NCBI GenBank assembly: GCA_003576845.1
Contig: QEVJ01000049.1
Coordinates: forward strand, 1 to 40,757
Length of the DNA: 40,757 nucleotides
Reading direction: 5' to 3'
DNA from: Planctomycetota bacterium
GTDB taxonomy: Bacteria; Planctomycetota; Planctomycetia; Pirellulales; PLA5
Below, piece by piece: positions 8,889 through 17,897 of this stretch. A program made the translations under genes and the position numbers. The number at the start of each line of letters is the position of its first letter. Position 1 is the first letter of the stretch. The notes beneath the pieces are model-generated. The model searched no databases and was not told where the DNA came from. It saw only the letters and a list, made by a program, of their open reading frames with translations.

Positions 8889-10607
8889 TTACTTGTGCAA
8901 CAACTTTTTGAGCTTCGCCCAGGGCCGCGCGTTCGCTACGTCGTGTTGGGTAAGCCCCGCGCGGCGGGCTTGGAGGATGCCGTAGCGCATGACGCCCAGG
9001 CCCTCGGTGCTGTGGGCGTCGGTGTTGATGACGATCGGGATGCCGCGTTCCTTGGCGGCGGCGCACGCTGTGTCGTCGAGATCGAGCCGCTTGGGATTAG
9101 CATTGAGTTCGAGCAGCTTGTGGTGCTTTCTGGCGGCGGCGTAGACCGCTTCGAGATCGACTTCGTAGGCCATGCGGCGATTGAGGAGCCGGCCGGTCGG
9201 ATGGGCAATCGCGTGGACGTGCGGGTCTTCGAGCGCGCCGAGAATTCGCTCGGTGATCTGCGCGCGGGGCTGATTCTGTCCGTAGTGGACGCTGGCCACG
9301 ACCCAATCGGCCTGTGCGAGCACGTCGTCGGGCAAATCCATGCCGCCGCGTTCAAGAATGTCGCACTCGATGCCCTTGAGAACCAGAAAACCGTCGTCGG
9401 CCTCGGCGTTGAGGCGGTCGATCTGCTTCCATTGGGCGAGCGCACGTTTGGCGTCGAGGCCATTGGCCATCGACACGCGCTTCGAGTGGTCGGTGATCGC
9501 GATGTATTTGAGGCCGCGCTTCTTCGCGGCGGCGACCATGTCCTCGATCGAGGCGCGGCCGTCCGTGGCGTGCGTGTGCATGTGCAGGTCGCCCTGGATG
9601 TCGCGCTCTTCGACGAGCACGGGCAACGCGCCGGCCGCCGCCCAATCGAACTCGCGACGAGCTTCGCGTAGCTCCGGCGGAAAGACGGGCAAGCCGAGCG
9701 TGTCGTAAACCTCTTTCTCGGTGCGGCCGGCGACGTACTTCTCGCCGCGGAACACGCCGTACTCGTTGATCTTAAGGCCCTCTTTTTTGGCCAGCGAGCG
9801 GAGGACGATGTTGTGGTCCTTCGACCCAGTGAAGTAGACCAGCGCCGCGCCGAACGACTGCGGCGGGACGACGCGGAGGTCGATTTGCACGCCGGTGGAA
9901 AGCCGCACCGACATCTTCGTGTCGCCGCGGCCGATGACCGTCTCCAAATCTGCGATCGTCGCGAAGCGATCCATCAGGGCCTCGGGATCATCGGCGACGG
10001 CGAGCACGTCGAGATCGCCGACCGTATCGCGGCCGCGACGATAGCTGCCTGCCATTTCGAGTTGCTTGACGCCCTGGGCGCCGCGGAGATGGGCGAGCAC
10101 GCGCTGGGCCTCGATGTCGGCGTCGGCCCACAACATGCGGACGGTCGATTGCTCCGCGACGGAAAGACCGGCGAGAATCGCTTGCTCGGTCTTCGCGCCA
10201 AATCCCTTGAGGCCGCGGACTTTGCCGGCTTCGCACGCGGCGCGGAGTTCGTCGAGCGTTTTGACGCCGAGTTCCTTGTAGAGCGCCGCGGCTTTCTTGG
10301 GGCCGACGCCGGGAATCCGCATTAACGCAAGGACGCTTTCGGGGACCTGGGCCGTCAGTTCTTCGAGCAGTGGGAGTTTCTCGCCGGCGACCAGAGCTGC
10401 GATCTTGTCCGCGAGGTCCTTGCCGATGCCGTCGATGTCGGTGAGGGAGCGATTCTCGTCGGCGAGGATGGCGGCGGCGGGTTCGCTCAGGTCGCGGATG
10501 GTGCGTGCGCCGTTTCGGTACGCCCGGACGCGGAACGGGTTTGCGCCCGTGAACTCCAGGAGGTCGGCGATGTGGTCGAACGTGTCGGCGATCCGAGCGT
10601 TGTCCAT
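8889..10607 (-). CDS. polX: DNA polymerase/3'-5' exonuclease PolX
   Basis: 572 residues, the standard size of bacterial PolX, a family X polymerase for gap filling in base-excision-type repair with a PHP exonuclease domain. Order of parts: N-terminal 8-kDa-like region with helix-hairpin-helix motifs (IDGIGKDLADKI near 58, IPGVGPKKAAALY near 98, GLKGFGAKTEQ near 132); nucleotidyltransferase motif GSYRRGRDTVGDLD at 187-200 with catalytic D198 and D200, and D243 in QIDLRV; thumb region; PHP domain from about 335 with DLHMHTHATDG (340-350), ITDHS (371-375), HPTGRLLNRR and NTDAHS. All key residues of both active sites are present. The start ATG at 10607 opens directly on the family N-terminus. Divergent from the phosphomutase gene across 183 bp. 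Confidence 0.95.
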   Translation of the reverse strand: MDNARIADTFDHIADLLEFTGANPFRVRAYRNGARTIRDLSEPAAAILADENRSLTDIDGIGKDLADKIAALVAGEKLPLLEELTAQVPESVLALMRIPGVGPKKAAALYKELGVKTLDELRAACEAGKVRGLKGFGAKTEQAILAGLSVAEQSTVRMLWADADIEAQRVLAHLRGAQGVKQLEMAGSYRRGRDTVGDLDVLAVADDPEALMDRFATIADLETVIGRGDTKMSVRLSTGVQIDLRVVPPQSFGAALVYFTGSKDHNIVLRSLAKKEGLKINEYGVFRGEKYVAGRTEKEVYDTLGLPVFPPELREARREFDWAAAGALPVLVEERDIQGDLHMHTHATDGRASIEDMVAAAKKRGLKYIAITDHSKRVSMANGLDAKRALAQWKQIDRLNAEADDGFLVLKGIECDILERGGMDLPDDVLAQADWVVASVHYGQNQPRAQITERILGALEDPHVHAIAHPTGRLLNRRMAYEVDLEAVYAAARKHHKLLELNANPKRLDLDDTACAAAKERGIPIVINTDAHSTEGLGVMRYGILQARRAGLTQHDVANARPWAKLKKLLHK

Positions 10608-10790
10608 GCGAGGAAGTTTACCGCGAGCCAGGGCGAAGGGCTATTGGGCGGGTGGCTCGGCGGCACGTGCGAAGCGCCAGTCCTGGGCGAAATGCCAGCG
10701 ATGAGCGATGATTGATGTGCGATGGACGACTAGCTTTGCCGGTTCCCCGTTCTTCGCTCCTCGCTGCTTAATCCTCATTCATCGCTTGCC

Positions 10791-12188
10791 ATGCCCATGC
10801 GTCCTGCTCCGATCATCAGCGTTTCCGGTCTTCGCGGCATTGTGGGCGAGAGCCTGACGCCCGATGTGGCGTTGCGTTACGCCGCGGCGTTCGTGGCCGA
10901 CTTGCCGGCGGGGCCGATCGTCCTCGCACGCGACGGCCGGGCGACGGGGCCGATGATTGTCGACGCGGTGCGCTCGGCGCTGCTGGCGACGGGGCGGGAC
11001 GTGCTCGATGCCGGTGTGGCCGCCACGCCGACCGTCGGCGTGCTGGTTCGCGAACATCGCGCGGCGGGCGGGATTCAAGTTTCTGCCAGCCACAATCCGG
11101 CGCCGTATAACGGTCTCAAGCTGTTCGGCGGCGAGGGACGGGTTATTTCCGCGTCGTCGGGCGAGCGAGTGATCGAGCGGTATCGCGCGGGCGAGCTTAC
11201 CTGGGCCACGCACGATCACGTCGGACGCGCAAACACGATTGCGGACACGACATCGCGGCATCGCGATCTGGTGCTGGCGACCGTCGACGCCGAGCGGATT
11301 CGCCGGCGACGGTTCAAAGTGCTCGTCGACGCCAATCGCGGTTCGGGCAGCGTGCTCGGGCAGGTGCTGCTCGATGCCCTCGGATGCGAGGCGATTTGGC
11401 TCGGCGCTTCGCCGGATGGGTTATTCGATCACGCTCCGGAACCGACGGCGGAAAATCTCAGCGGCGTAGCGCAGCAGGTTGCCGCGTGGAACGTCGACGT
11501 GGGTTTCTGCCAGGATCCCGACGCGGATCGGTTGGCGATTATCGACGAGGCGGGCCGGTATGTGGGCGAGGAATACACGCTCGCGTTATGCGTGGCTCAC
11601 GTGATGGCGACGGCGGATGGCCGCGACGGCCGGCCCGCGCTCGGCCCGGTGGTGACGAACTGCTCGACGAGCCGCATGGCACAGGACCTGGCCGAACGAT
11701 ACGGTGTGCCCTTCTTCCGCTCTGCGGTGGGCGAGGCGAACGTGACCGACGTCATGCGGCGCGAACGGGCACTGATCGGAGGCGAAGGGAGCGGCGGCGC
11801 GATCGATCCGCGCGTGGGCTATGTGCGCGACAGCTTCGTCGGCATGGCGCTCGTGCTCGATATGATGGCCCGGCGCGAACTGCCGATCAGCAAGCTCGTC
11901 GAAGAACTGCCGCGGTATGCGATCGAGAAGGATAAGGTGACGGTGGCTGGGGGCTGGGGACTGGGGGCTGGGAGTTGGGGATCGAGTCCGGCGGCGAACG
12001 CATTGCGACGGGCCTTTGCGGATGCGGCGGCCGATGCGAGCGATGGGTTACGATTCGAATGGCCCGATCGCTGGTTGCTCGTCCGCGCGAGCAACACGGA
12101 GCCGATCGTGCGGATCGTGGCCGAAGCGCCGCGGGCCGAGGACGCGAGGGCCATGTGCAGCAAGGCGGCCGCGGTTTTGGCGGAGTGA
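10791..12188 (+). CDS. glmM: Phosphoglucosamine mutase / phosphomannomutase family protein
   Basis: 465-residue alpha-D-phosphohexomutase. Phosphoserine loop SASHNPAPYNGLK (98-110, catalytic S100), metal loop DPDADR (241-246), sugar-binding loop GGEGSGG (329-335) and phosphate-binding RASNTEP (431-437) are all intact, so the enzyme should be active. GlmM (glucosamine-6-P to glucosamine-1-P, feeding UDP-GlcNAc) is the likeliest role, but phosphomannomutase or phosphoglucomutase cannot be separated by eye, so the symbol is tentative. Oddity: residues about 386-398 are Gly/Trp/Ser-rich (GGWGLGAGSWGSS), encoded by a GGGGCTGGGGACTGG-type repeat at the junction before the C-terminal domain; it adds sequence without breaking the frame. 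The start could also be the second ATG at 10797. Convergent with the M16 peptidase gene. Confidence 0.88.
   Translation: MPMRPAPIISVSGLRGIVGESLTPDVALRYAAAFVADLPAGPIVLARDGRATGPMIVDAVRSALLATGRDVLDAGVAATPTVGVLVREHRAAGGIQVSASHNPAPYNGLKLFGGEGRVISASSGERVIERYRAGELTWATHDHVGRANTIADTTSRHRDLVLATVDAERIRRRRFKVLVDANRGSGSVLGQVLLDALGCEAIWLGASPDGLFDHAPEPTAENLSGVAQQVAAWNVDVGFCQDPDADRLAIIDEAGRYVGEEYTLALCVAHVMATADGRDGRPALGPVVTNCSTSRMAQDLAERYGVPFFRSAVGEANVTDVMRRERALIGGEGSGGAIDPRVGYVRDSFVGMALVLDMMARRELPISKLVEELPRYAIEKDKVTVAGGWGLGAGSWGSSPAANALRRAFADAAADASDGLRFEWPDRWLLVRASNTEPIVRIVAEAPRAEDARAMCSKAAAVLAE
11946..11986. repeat. GGGGCTGGGGACT-type tandem array inside the mutase gene
   Basis: About 41 bp of near-tandem heptamer-like units (GGGGCTG, GGGACTG, GGGGCTG, GGAGTTG, GGGATCG). 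It lies in frame inside the phosphomutase gene and encodes a Gly/Trp/Ser-rich insert. The units resemble those between the two DUF6268-like genes near 35.9 kb. Confidence 0.75.
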
Positions 12189-12240
12189 AGAGTGGGCAGT
12201 GGACAGTGGACAGTTTCACTGCCCACTCTTCACTGCCCAC
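12188..12240. repeat. Inverted GTGGGCAGTGGACAG-type repeat between convergent genes, possible bidirectional terminator
   Basis: The 58-bp gap between the mutase stop and the M16 peptidase stop consists almost wholly of this repeat. AAGAGTGGGCAGTG at 12188-12201 is perfectly complementary to 12217-12230 (14-bp stem, 15-nt loop), and a further CACTGCCCAC copy follows at 12231-12240. It could stop or stabilise both converging transcripts, although no T-tract follows. The units are the same as those inside the M16 gene at 13568-13738. Confidence 0.75.
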
Positions 12241-12246
12241 TAACCA

Positions 12247-15147
12247 CTATTGTTCCTTGAACGTCCCCGCGGTCACGATGATGAGCTTGTCTGGATCGAC
12301 ATACTTCTTGATGGCGGCGTTGACCTCGTCGAGCGTGAGCGCGGCGAGCTTGGCGGGATAGTCGTCGATCCAGGACGGGTCGAGGCCGCGTTCGATCGCG
12401 TCGAGAATCGCGTTTGCCATGCCGGCGCTGGTGGCGAGACGCACCTGATGCGCTCCGGCGAGGGCGTTCTTGCGATATTCGAGTTCCTCGGCGGTGATGC
12501 CCTGTCGCTGCCAAAGCCTGAGTTCCCGATCGGTCGACGCGAGGCCGCGGTCCAACAGCGACGGAGCGAACGTGCCGCGGACGCTCCACGTGCGATCCAA
12601 CGTGCCGCCGCCGGACAGGACCGCGCCGATGCCGTAGGTGAGGCCTTCCGTGTCCCGGATTTTGCCGATCAGGCGGCTCGTGAAACCGTCGCCGAGGACC
12701 GATGTGGCGACTGAAAGCCGGAGGTGGTCTTCGTCGGGGTAGCGGAGACCGGTCGGCAGTCCGAGGGCAACGCTCACGCTCCGCTTGCCGGGAATACTGA
12801 CGGCGATCTTGTTGCCTTTTTCCGGCGGTTTGGCGGCCGCAACATCGGGTAGCGTCTGGCCGCCTTTCCACTCGGAGAACGACTTTCCGAGTTCCTGGCG
12901 AATCTGTGGGGCGTCGACGTCGCCGACGACGACCATGCGGACCTCGGCCGGGCCGAACCACTTGGCGTGAAAAGCCTTCACGTCGTCGAGCTTGGCCGCT
13001 TTGACCGATGCGATGATTTCTTCGGGCATGCGGCGATGGTGGGGATGTCCCTCGGGAAACGCCGCGTTGGCGAAAGCGTGGGCGGCCATCGCGTCGGTGC
13101 TTTCGCGAAGCTGCTCGGCTTCGGCCAGGCTCTGGATGCGGAGCTTCTCGAACTCGTCCTCGGGGAAGCTCGGCTCGCGGAGTTGCTCGGCCAGGAGCGA
13201 AACGACGCGCGGGGCGTCCTTCTTCAGACAGCGGGCGGAAAAGCGGATCGAAGTCGCATCGTTGCTGAATGAAATCCGCGCGCCGACCTGATCGAGCATG
13301 GCGGCAATGGTATTGGCGTCGTGCTTCTTCGTTCCCCGTTCAAGCATTTCGGCGGCAAGCGCCGCGAGCGTCGGGTTTTCCGGCTCAAACGCGGGAAACG
13401 AGCCGACGATCGTAATCACGTTGCGATAGCCCGTCGGACAGATGAGCACGTCCATGCCGGCAATGCGGTCGCGCTGGATGCGGGGAGCGATCTTGCTCGC
13501 CGATTCGTTCGCGGGGGTCGCGGCGGGTTCGTCGGCTTGTGCGGCCGTTAGCGAGCAGGCGGTCATGGGAAGTGGAGAGTGGGCAGTGGGCAGTGAGCCG
13601 TGGGTAGTGGGCAGCGAGCAGAGCTCCGATTCGAACGGTCGTTCGTCGGCGTCGTCGTCGCCTTTCTGTCCACTATCCCCTGTCCACTGCCCACTCGCCT
13701 GTCCACTATCTACTGCCCACTGCCCACTTGTATCTGCCCTCTGGACGCTCGACGTCTTCTCGGCCGCGTCGTCGTTCTGCGGAAAGTGCGGGATGAACCA
13801 GCCAGTGGTGCATTGATCTTCGCGGAAGTATTTTTTGGCGACGCGCTGCACGTCTTCATGCGTGACGCGGGCGATGGCTTCGTCGAGCGTGTAATACAGC
13901 GCCCAGTCGCCCGTGGCGATGCACTCGTTGATGGCCGCGGCAATGGCGAACGATCCGTCGCGGCCGAAGGCGGTCTGAGCGTTGTTTTTGGCGATGGCTG
14001 TGGCGACTTCTTCGGCCGTAACGCCTTTGTCTTGCACCTTGGCGATTTCTTCGAGCAGTTTCTTCTCGACGTCTTCGTGCTTCGTGCCGGGAGTAAGTTC
14101 GGCGGTCGTGAGGTGCAGCGTGGGATCGCGATTGAAATACGGCGAGGCGGAAACGTCGGTCGTCAGGCTCTTGTCGGTCAGGGCCTGGTACATGCGGCTG
14201 TTGCGGCCGTCGCTGAGAATCAAACTGAGCACTTCGAGCGCGGGGAAATCGGCGTGCGTGCCGGGCGGGATTTTGTGGGCGAGCATCACGACGCCCAATT
14301 CGCCGGGCCGCTTCACGACCACGCGGCGAGGGCCGGTCTGCGGCGGTTCTTCCGTATAGACCTGCGGAATGGCCCGGGGCGCTTTGCCGATCGTGCCGTA
14401 GGTCCGCTTGATTAGGTCGAGCGTTTTGGCTGCATCGAAATCGCCGATGATCGTAACCGTCGCGTTGTCGGGCCAATAGAACGTGTCGTAGAACTCGCGG
14501 AGCTTTTCGATCGGCACTTTTTCGATGTCGCTGCGCCAGCCGATTGTGCTGTGATGATACGGATGGGCATGGTAGGCGGTCGCCCAGACTTCTTTTTCGA
14601 GGGCTTCGCTGGGCAGGTTCTCGCCGCGCTCGAACTCGTTGCGGACAACGGTCATTTCCGGCCGGCGGTCGTCCTCGCGAAGCCGCAAGTTGCGGAGCCG
14701 GTCGGCTTCGAGGCCGATGACCAGCGGCAAATGCGTGGGAGGCACGGTCTCGAAGTAGTTCGTGCGGTCGAGCCACGTCGTGGCGTTCGTGATCGCGCCG
14801 GTGCGTTCGAGAAGCTGGTCGAAGCCGTTGCCGTTCTCTTTGCTGTGGCGGTACGTGCCCTTGAACATCAAGTGCTCGAGCAGGTGCGTCGCGCCGGTCG
14901 TGCCGTAGGACTCGTTCCGTGAGCCGACGCGGTAGGTGACCATGAACGTGACCGCGGGGGCCGAGTGGTCGGGGAGCAGCAAGACGGCAAGGCCGTTGGA
15001 GTCGAGCTTGTATTCGGTGATGTCCTGGACCTTGCGGACTTCGGTGAACCCTTCGGCGCCCGCGGCCTTGGGGGAAAAACCGGCGATGAACGTCAAGAGA
15101 AACGAGATCGAAACGGCCGCAACGATCGATCGGATGCGCAAGCTCAT
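12247..15147 (-). CDS. Exported two-domain M16 (pitrilysin-type) zinc metallopeptidase
   Basis: 966 residues from ATG 15147, chosen because it begins a signal peptide (basic MSLRIR then a hydrophobic run ending near AAGAEG). First half: inverted zinc motif H88-L-L-E91-H92 in GATHLLEHLMFKGT, with E171 in VVRNEFERGEN as third ligand; a complete M16 catalytic site. Second half (from about residue 540) is a second M16 pair without HxxEH, ending in the substrate-binding R/Y type sequence DTEGLTYGIGA, as in the inactive partner domains of this family. Such proteins degrade peptides in the periplasm or act as processing peptidases. Oddity: about residues 471-527 between the halves are encoded by inverted arms of a GTGGACAGTGGGCAG-type repeat, giving an SGQWAVDSGQ-like linker. 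Convergent with the mutase gene. Confidence 0.92.
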   Translation of the reverse strand: MSLRIRSIVAAVSISFLLTFIAGFSPKAAGAEGFTEVRKVQDITEYKLDSNGLAVLLLPDHSAPAVTFMVTYRVGSRNESYGTTGATHLLEHLMFKGTYRHSKENGNGFDQLLERTGAITNATTWLDRTNYFETVPPTHLPLVIGLEADRLRNLRLREDDRRPEMTVVRNEFERGENLPSEALEKEVWATAYHAHPYHHSTIGWRSDIEKVPIEKLREFYDTFYWPDNATVTIIGDFDAAKTLDLIKRTYGTIGKAPRAIPQVYTEEPPQTGPRRVVVKRPGELGVVMLAHKIPPGTHADFPALEVLSLILSDGRNSRMYQALTDKSLTTDVSASPYFNRDPTLHLTTAELTPGTKHEDVEKKLLEEIAKVQDKGVTAEEVATAIAKNNAQTAFGRDGSFAIAAAINECIATGDWALYYTLDEAIARVTHEDVQRVAKKYFREDQCTTGWFIPHFPQNDDAAEKTSSVQRADTSGQWAVDSGQASGQWTGDSGQKGDDDADERPFESELCSLPTTHGSLPTAHSPLPMTACSLTAAQADEPAATPANESASKIAPRIQRDRIAGMDVLICPTGYRNVITIVGSFPAFEPENPTLAALAAEMLERGTKKHDANTIAAMLDQVGARISFSNDATSIRFSARCLKKDAPRVVSLLAEQLREPSFPEDEFEKLRIQSLAEAEQLRESTDAMAAHAFANAAFPEGHPHHRRMPEEIIASVKAAKLDDVKAFHAKWFGPAEVRMVVVGDVDAPQIRQELGKSFSEWKGGQTLPDVAAAKPPEKGNKIAVSIPGKRSVSVALGLPTGLRYPDEDHLRLSVATSVLGDGFTSRLIGKIRDTEGLTYGIGAVLSGGGTLDRTWSVRGTFAPSLLDRGLASTDRELRLWQRQGITAEELEYRKNALAGAHQVRLATSAGMANAILDAIERGLDPSWIDDYPAKLAALTLDEVNAAIKKYVDPDKLIIVTAGTFKEQ
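13568..13738. repeat. Inverted arms of the GTGGGCAGTGGACAG repeat, in frame inside the M16 peptidase gene
   Basis: Left arm about 13568-13621 (repeats of AGTGGGCAGTGGGCAGTGAG), right arm about 13665-13738 (repeats of CTGTCCACTGCCCACT and CTACTGCCCACTGCCCAC), in opposite orientation and separated by about 44 bp coding for an acidic GDDDADERPFESE stretch. The whole stays open in the peptidase frame and falls between its two domains. Confidence 0.85.
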
Positions 15148-15344
15148 GAGATGGCCCGGAAAACGAGTAAACCGTAGAGAAGCAGACAGCGCGGCCATTG
15201 TCGCGGCGAGGCCGCGGTTTGGCAATGCGAGTGCACCGAGAGCCGCACCCTCGTTACCGCCAAAAGAATGGCCTCGGCCGAGGCGCCGCCCGGACTCGAC
15301 CGGCCGCCGTTGCGGACGGGGGTGAGGTCAAATTCGCTCGCCGA

Positions 15345-15674
15345 TCACGCGCATATCTGCCGGCGCTCGTCGACCGCTTCGATGGCTTCGACGGCCAGCG
15401 GCAGCAGGTAGTCGAGTGGGCACGGGCATTGCGTCGACTCCCGGTTCGCACAGTGGCTGCAAACTTCTTCGTGGAACCGAATGCGGTACGGCTCCAACAG
15501 CCCGCTGGGCGATTGATGGCAAAGTTCGACGACCTCTGCCAGGTGCAGTTCGATGCCGCAGAGCTTTCCGTGGGGCGCACAGGGCGGCCCGCCGGGCGGC
15601 CGTTCGATGCAATGGCTGCAAACCCGAACCCGAATTTCGGCCATGTATTCGTCTAATTCGTTGGTCGTAAACAT
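15345..15674 (-). CDS. Small cysteine-rich protein of unknown function
   Basis: 109 residues from ATG 15674, which has a good ribosome-binding site (GGGAGGGAGCC immediately before it); the frame extends to 15710 but lacks such a site. No family is recognised. Ten cysteines are visible, including two CSHC motifs at 19-22 and 72-75, a CPC at 83-85, and C32, C39 and C52-H53, so two metal-binding modules (zinc or Fe-S) are plausible. Each CSHC follows a similar context (IRVRVCSHC and IRFHEEVCSHC), hinting at an internal duplication. There is no signal peptide. It stands alone between the M16 and gamma-glutamyltransferase genes. The strong ribosome-binding site and the ordered cysteine pattern support a real gene. 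Confidence 0.6.
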   Translation of the reverse strand: MFTTNELDEYMAEIRVRVCSHCIERPPGGPPCAPHGKLCGIELHLAEVVELCHQSPSGLLEPYRIRFHEEVCSHCANRESTQCPCPLDYLLPLAVEAIEAVDERRQICA

Positions 15675-15956
15675 GGCTCCCTCCCGAAATGTTAGTGTTG
15701 GCCGTGTCATTGTTGTCTAACGAATGCAAAGCACGTGCCCGCGAACGCCGGCGGTTTTTTGTGTTTTCCGCCTAGCCTTCGCCAAGCAAAGCGGGCAATT
15801 GGCGAACGTTTCGAGGACGCTGGCAAGTGAATCGCTGGCACGGTGTGCTAGCGCGTACCGGATTCGCACGCAGCCGCGCGAAGCTGGGCGCGGGGGCGTT
15901 CTGCGGCGAATGGTTGTCGTCGCGCCGCGTTTGCCGAATTATTCTCCCGGCCGGCG

Positions 15957-17717
15957 TCAGTAGCCTAGCGCGCACCCATCTTTGCGCGGATCGCTCGCTC
16001 CTTGCAGAACGCCGTGTTCCCAGTCGATGAGCACCGCTTGATAGCCGCCGAAGGAGCCTTTCTCGCGGCGGACTTGATGTCCGCGGCGGCGGAGTTCGTC
16101 GAGCGTCGCGTCGAAGATGCCGCTTTCGACGGCGACCGTGCCGCCGGCGGATTCCATCGGTTCGCCGGTCGGGGTCGCGCTGCCCAGGTGCCGTACGCGG
16201 GCGGCGTCGCCGGCTTGCTGGAGGTTCATGCCAAAGTCGACCAGGTTGACGACGATCTGCACGTGCCCCTGCGGCTGCATGTCGCCGCCCATCACGCCGA
16301 ACGAGAGCCAGGGGCGGCCGTCCTTGGTGACCATTGCCGGAATGATCGTGTGAAACGGTCGCTTGTGCGGTTCGTATTTGTTGGGATGCTTGTCGTCGAG
16401 GGCGAACAGGCAGCCGCGGTTCTGCAGGACGAAGCCGACGTCGCCCGGGGCGACCTTCGAGCCGAAGCCTTCGTACAGGCTTTGGATCAGTGAGCAGCAG
16501 TTGCGGTCTTTGTCGACGACTGTGATATACACGGTGTCGCCGTGAGCCAGCTTTGGGTCGCCGGCGGGCACGTCGGTGGCGGCCTTGGTCATGTCGATCG
16601 ACTTACCGCGCGCTTCCGCGTACTTCTTCGAGATCAGTTCCTCGACGGGCGGCTTGCCGAACGCGGGGTCGTGGTAAAAGCGGGCCCGGTCCGCGAACGC
16701 GAGTTTTTTGGCCTCGGTGAAGAGGTGAATGTAGTCGGCGCTGCCGTACCCGAATTTCCTGAGGTCGTAGGGTTCGAGCAGATTGAGGATCTGCAGCGCC
16801 GCGATGCCTTGGCCGTTGGGCGGCAGTTCCCAGACGTCGTAGCCGCGGTAGTTCGTCGACACGGGATCGATCCATTCGCTTTTGTGATCGGCGAAATCGG
16901 CGGCCGTGAAGAAGCCGCCGTTGGCCTCGCTGAATCTCACGATCCTCTCGGCGATCGAGCCTTCGTAGAATTCCTTCGCTCCGCCGCGAGCAATCTGGCG
17001 ATACGTCGCGGCAAGTCGCGGCAGACGCGCGATCGTGCCGACCGCCGGGGCTTTGCCGTCGACGAGATACGTCGCGGCGCTGTCGGGCCACTCGCTGAGG
17101 GGCTTTTCGGCGCCTTTCCAATAGCTGCCAATGATTTCGGCGACCACGAAGCCATCGTCGGCCGCCGAAATGGCCGGCGCGAGAACATCGGCGAGCTTGC
17201 GCCTGCCGAAGCGGCCGAGCAAATCTTCCCAGCCGCGAACGCACCCGGGCACGGACCAGGAGAGCGGGCCGGTGGTCGGAATCTGCTTGAGGTCCAGGCG
17301 GCGAAACTCGTCGATGGCAAGTTTGTAGGGACTGCGGCCGCTGCCGTTGAGGCCGTAGAGCTTCTTGGTCTTGGCGTCCCAATAAATGACGAACAGGTCG
17401 CCGCCGACGCCACAACTCATCGGCTCGACGACGCCGAGCATGGCATTGACGGCCACGGCGGCATCGGCGGCGTTTCCCCCGGCACGCAGAATGTCCAAGC
17501 CAGCCTGGGTCGCGGCCGGGTGGCTCGACGCGACCATCCCGTTACGGGCCATCACGACGGAGCGGGTCTGTTTGGCGTCGCCGCTGGGGCGGTCGTAGCC
17601 GCCAGCGAGATTGCGGTCTTGCGGAGATGGGGGCGGTTGTTGGGCCGTGGCAACGGAAAGCAAAGCGGACATGGCGAGCGCCAGGGCGGTGGTTGGAGTC
17701 CGGAATGTGGCGTACAT
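15957..17717 (-). CDS. ggt: Gamma-glutamyltransferase
   Basis: 586-residue N-terminal-nucleophile hydrolase that cleaves the gamma-glutamyl bond of glutathione and related compounds, made as a proenzyme that cuts itself into large and small subunits. Signal peptide: residues 1-25 (hydrophobic LALAMSALLSVATAQ), so exported. Large subunit: MVASSHPAATQAGLDILRAGGNAADAAVA (61-89) and MSCGVGGDLFVIYW. Autoprocessing site HGDTVYITVVD with nucleophile T395. Small subunit: CSLIQSLYEGFGS, NRG near 430 and MGGDMQPQGHVQ. The length matches the family. It has its own transcription unit, with the SNF2 gene divergent across about 180 bp. Whether this member prefers hydrolysis or transfer cannot be told. Confidence 0.94.
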   Translation of the reverse strand: MYATFRTPTTALALAMSALLSVATAQQPPPSPQDRNLAGGYDRPSGDAKQTRSVVMARNGMVASSHPAATQAGLDILRAGGNAADAAVAVNAMLGVVEPMSCGVGGDLFVIYWDAKTKKLYGLNGSGRSPYKLAIDEFRRLDLKQIPTTGPLSWSVPGCVRGWEDLLGRFGRRKLADVLAPAISAADDGFVVAEIIGSYWKGAEKPLSEWPDSAATYLVDGKAPAVGTIARLPRLAATYRQIARGGAKEFYEGSIAERIVRFSEANGGFFTAADFADHKSEWIDPVSTNYRGYDVWELPPNGQGIAALQILNLLEPYDLRKFGYGSADYIHLFTEAKKLAFADRARFYHDPAFGKPPVEELISKKYAEARGKSIDMTKAATDVPAGDPKLAHGDTVYITVVDKDRNCCSLIQSLYEGFGSKVAPGDVGFVLQNRGCLFALDDKHPNKYEPHKRPFHTIIPAMVTKDGRPWLSFGVMGGDMQPQGHVQIVVNLVDFGMNLQQAGDAARVRHLGSATPTGEPMESAGGTVAVESGIFDATLDELRRRGHQVRREKGSFGGYQAVLIDWEHGVLQGASDPRKDGCALGY

Positions 17718-17897
17718 GGTTGTTCATTCTTTGTGAACCGAATGGCGAATCGGAGCGTTGCGAGGTCGGCTGTATGACGATACCCCCCACGATATCGCGT
17801 TGCAACTCGCGATACTTGACGAACGGCGCTTTGCAGGCCAGAACCACGGTTATTGCCGCGGCCGCATCGTGCAACGGCGCGGCATCCAAGGATTGGC

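Noticed and set aside
12188-13738. Possible CRISPR array because of repeated GTGGGCAGTGG units
   Set aside because: Units are short, irregular, contiguous and inverted, with no unique spacers of constant length and no cas genes.
16542-17777. Plus-strand open frame opposite ggt
   Set aside because: No motifs or ribosome-binding site; the minus strand encodes an intact gamma-glutamyltransferase.
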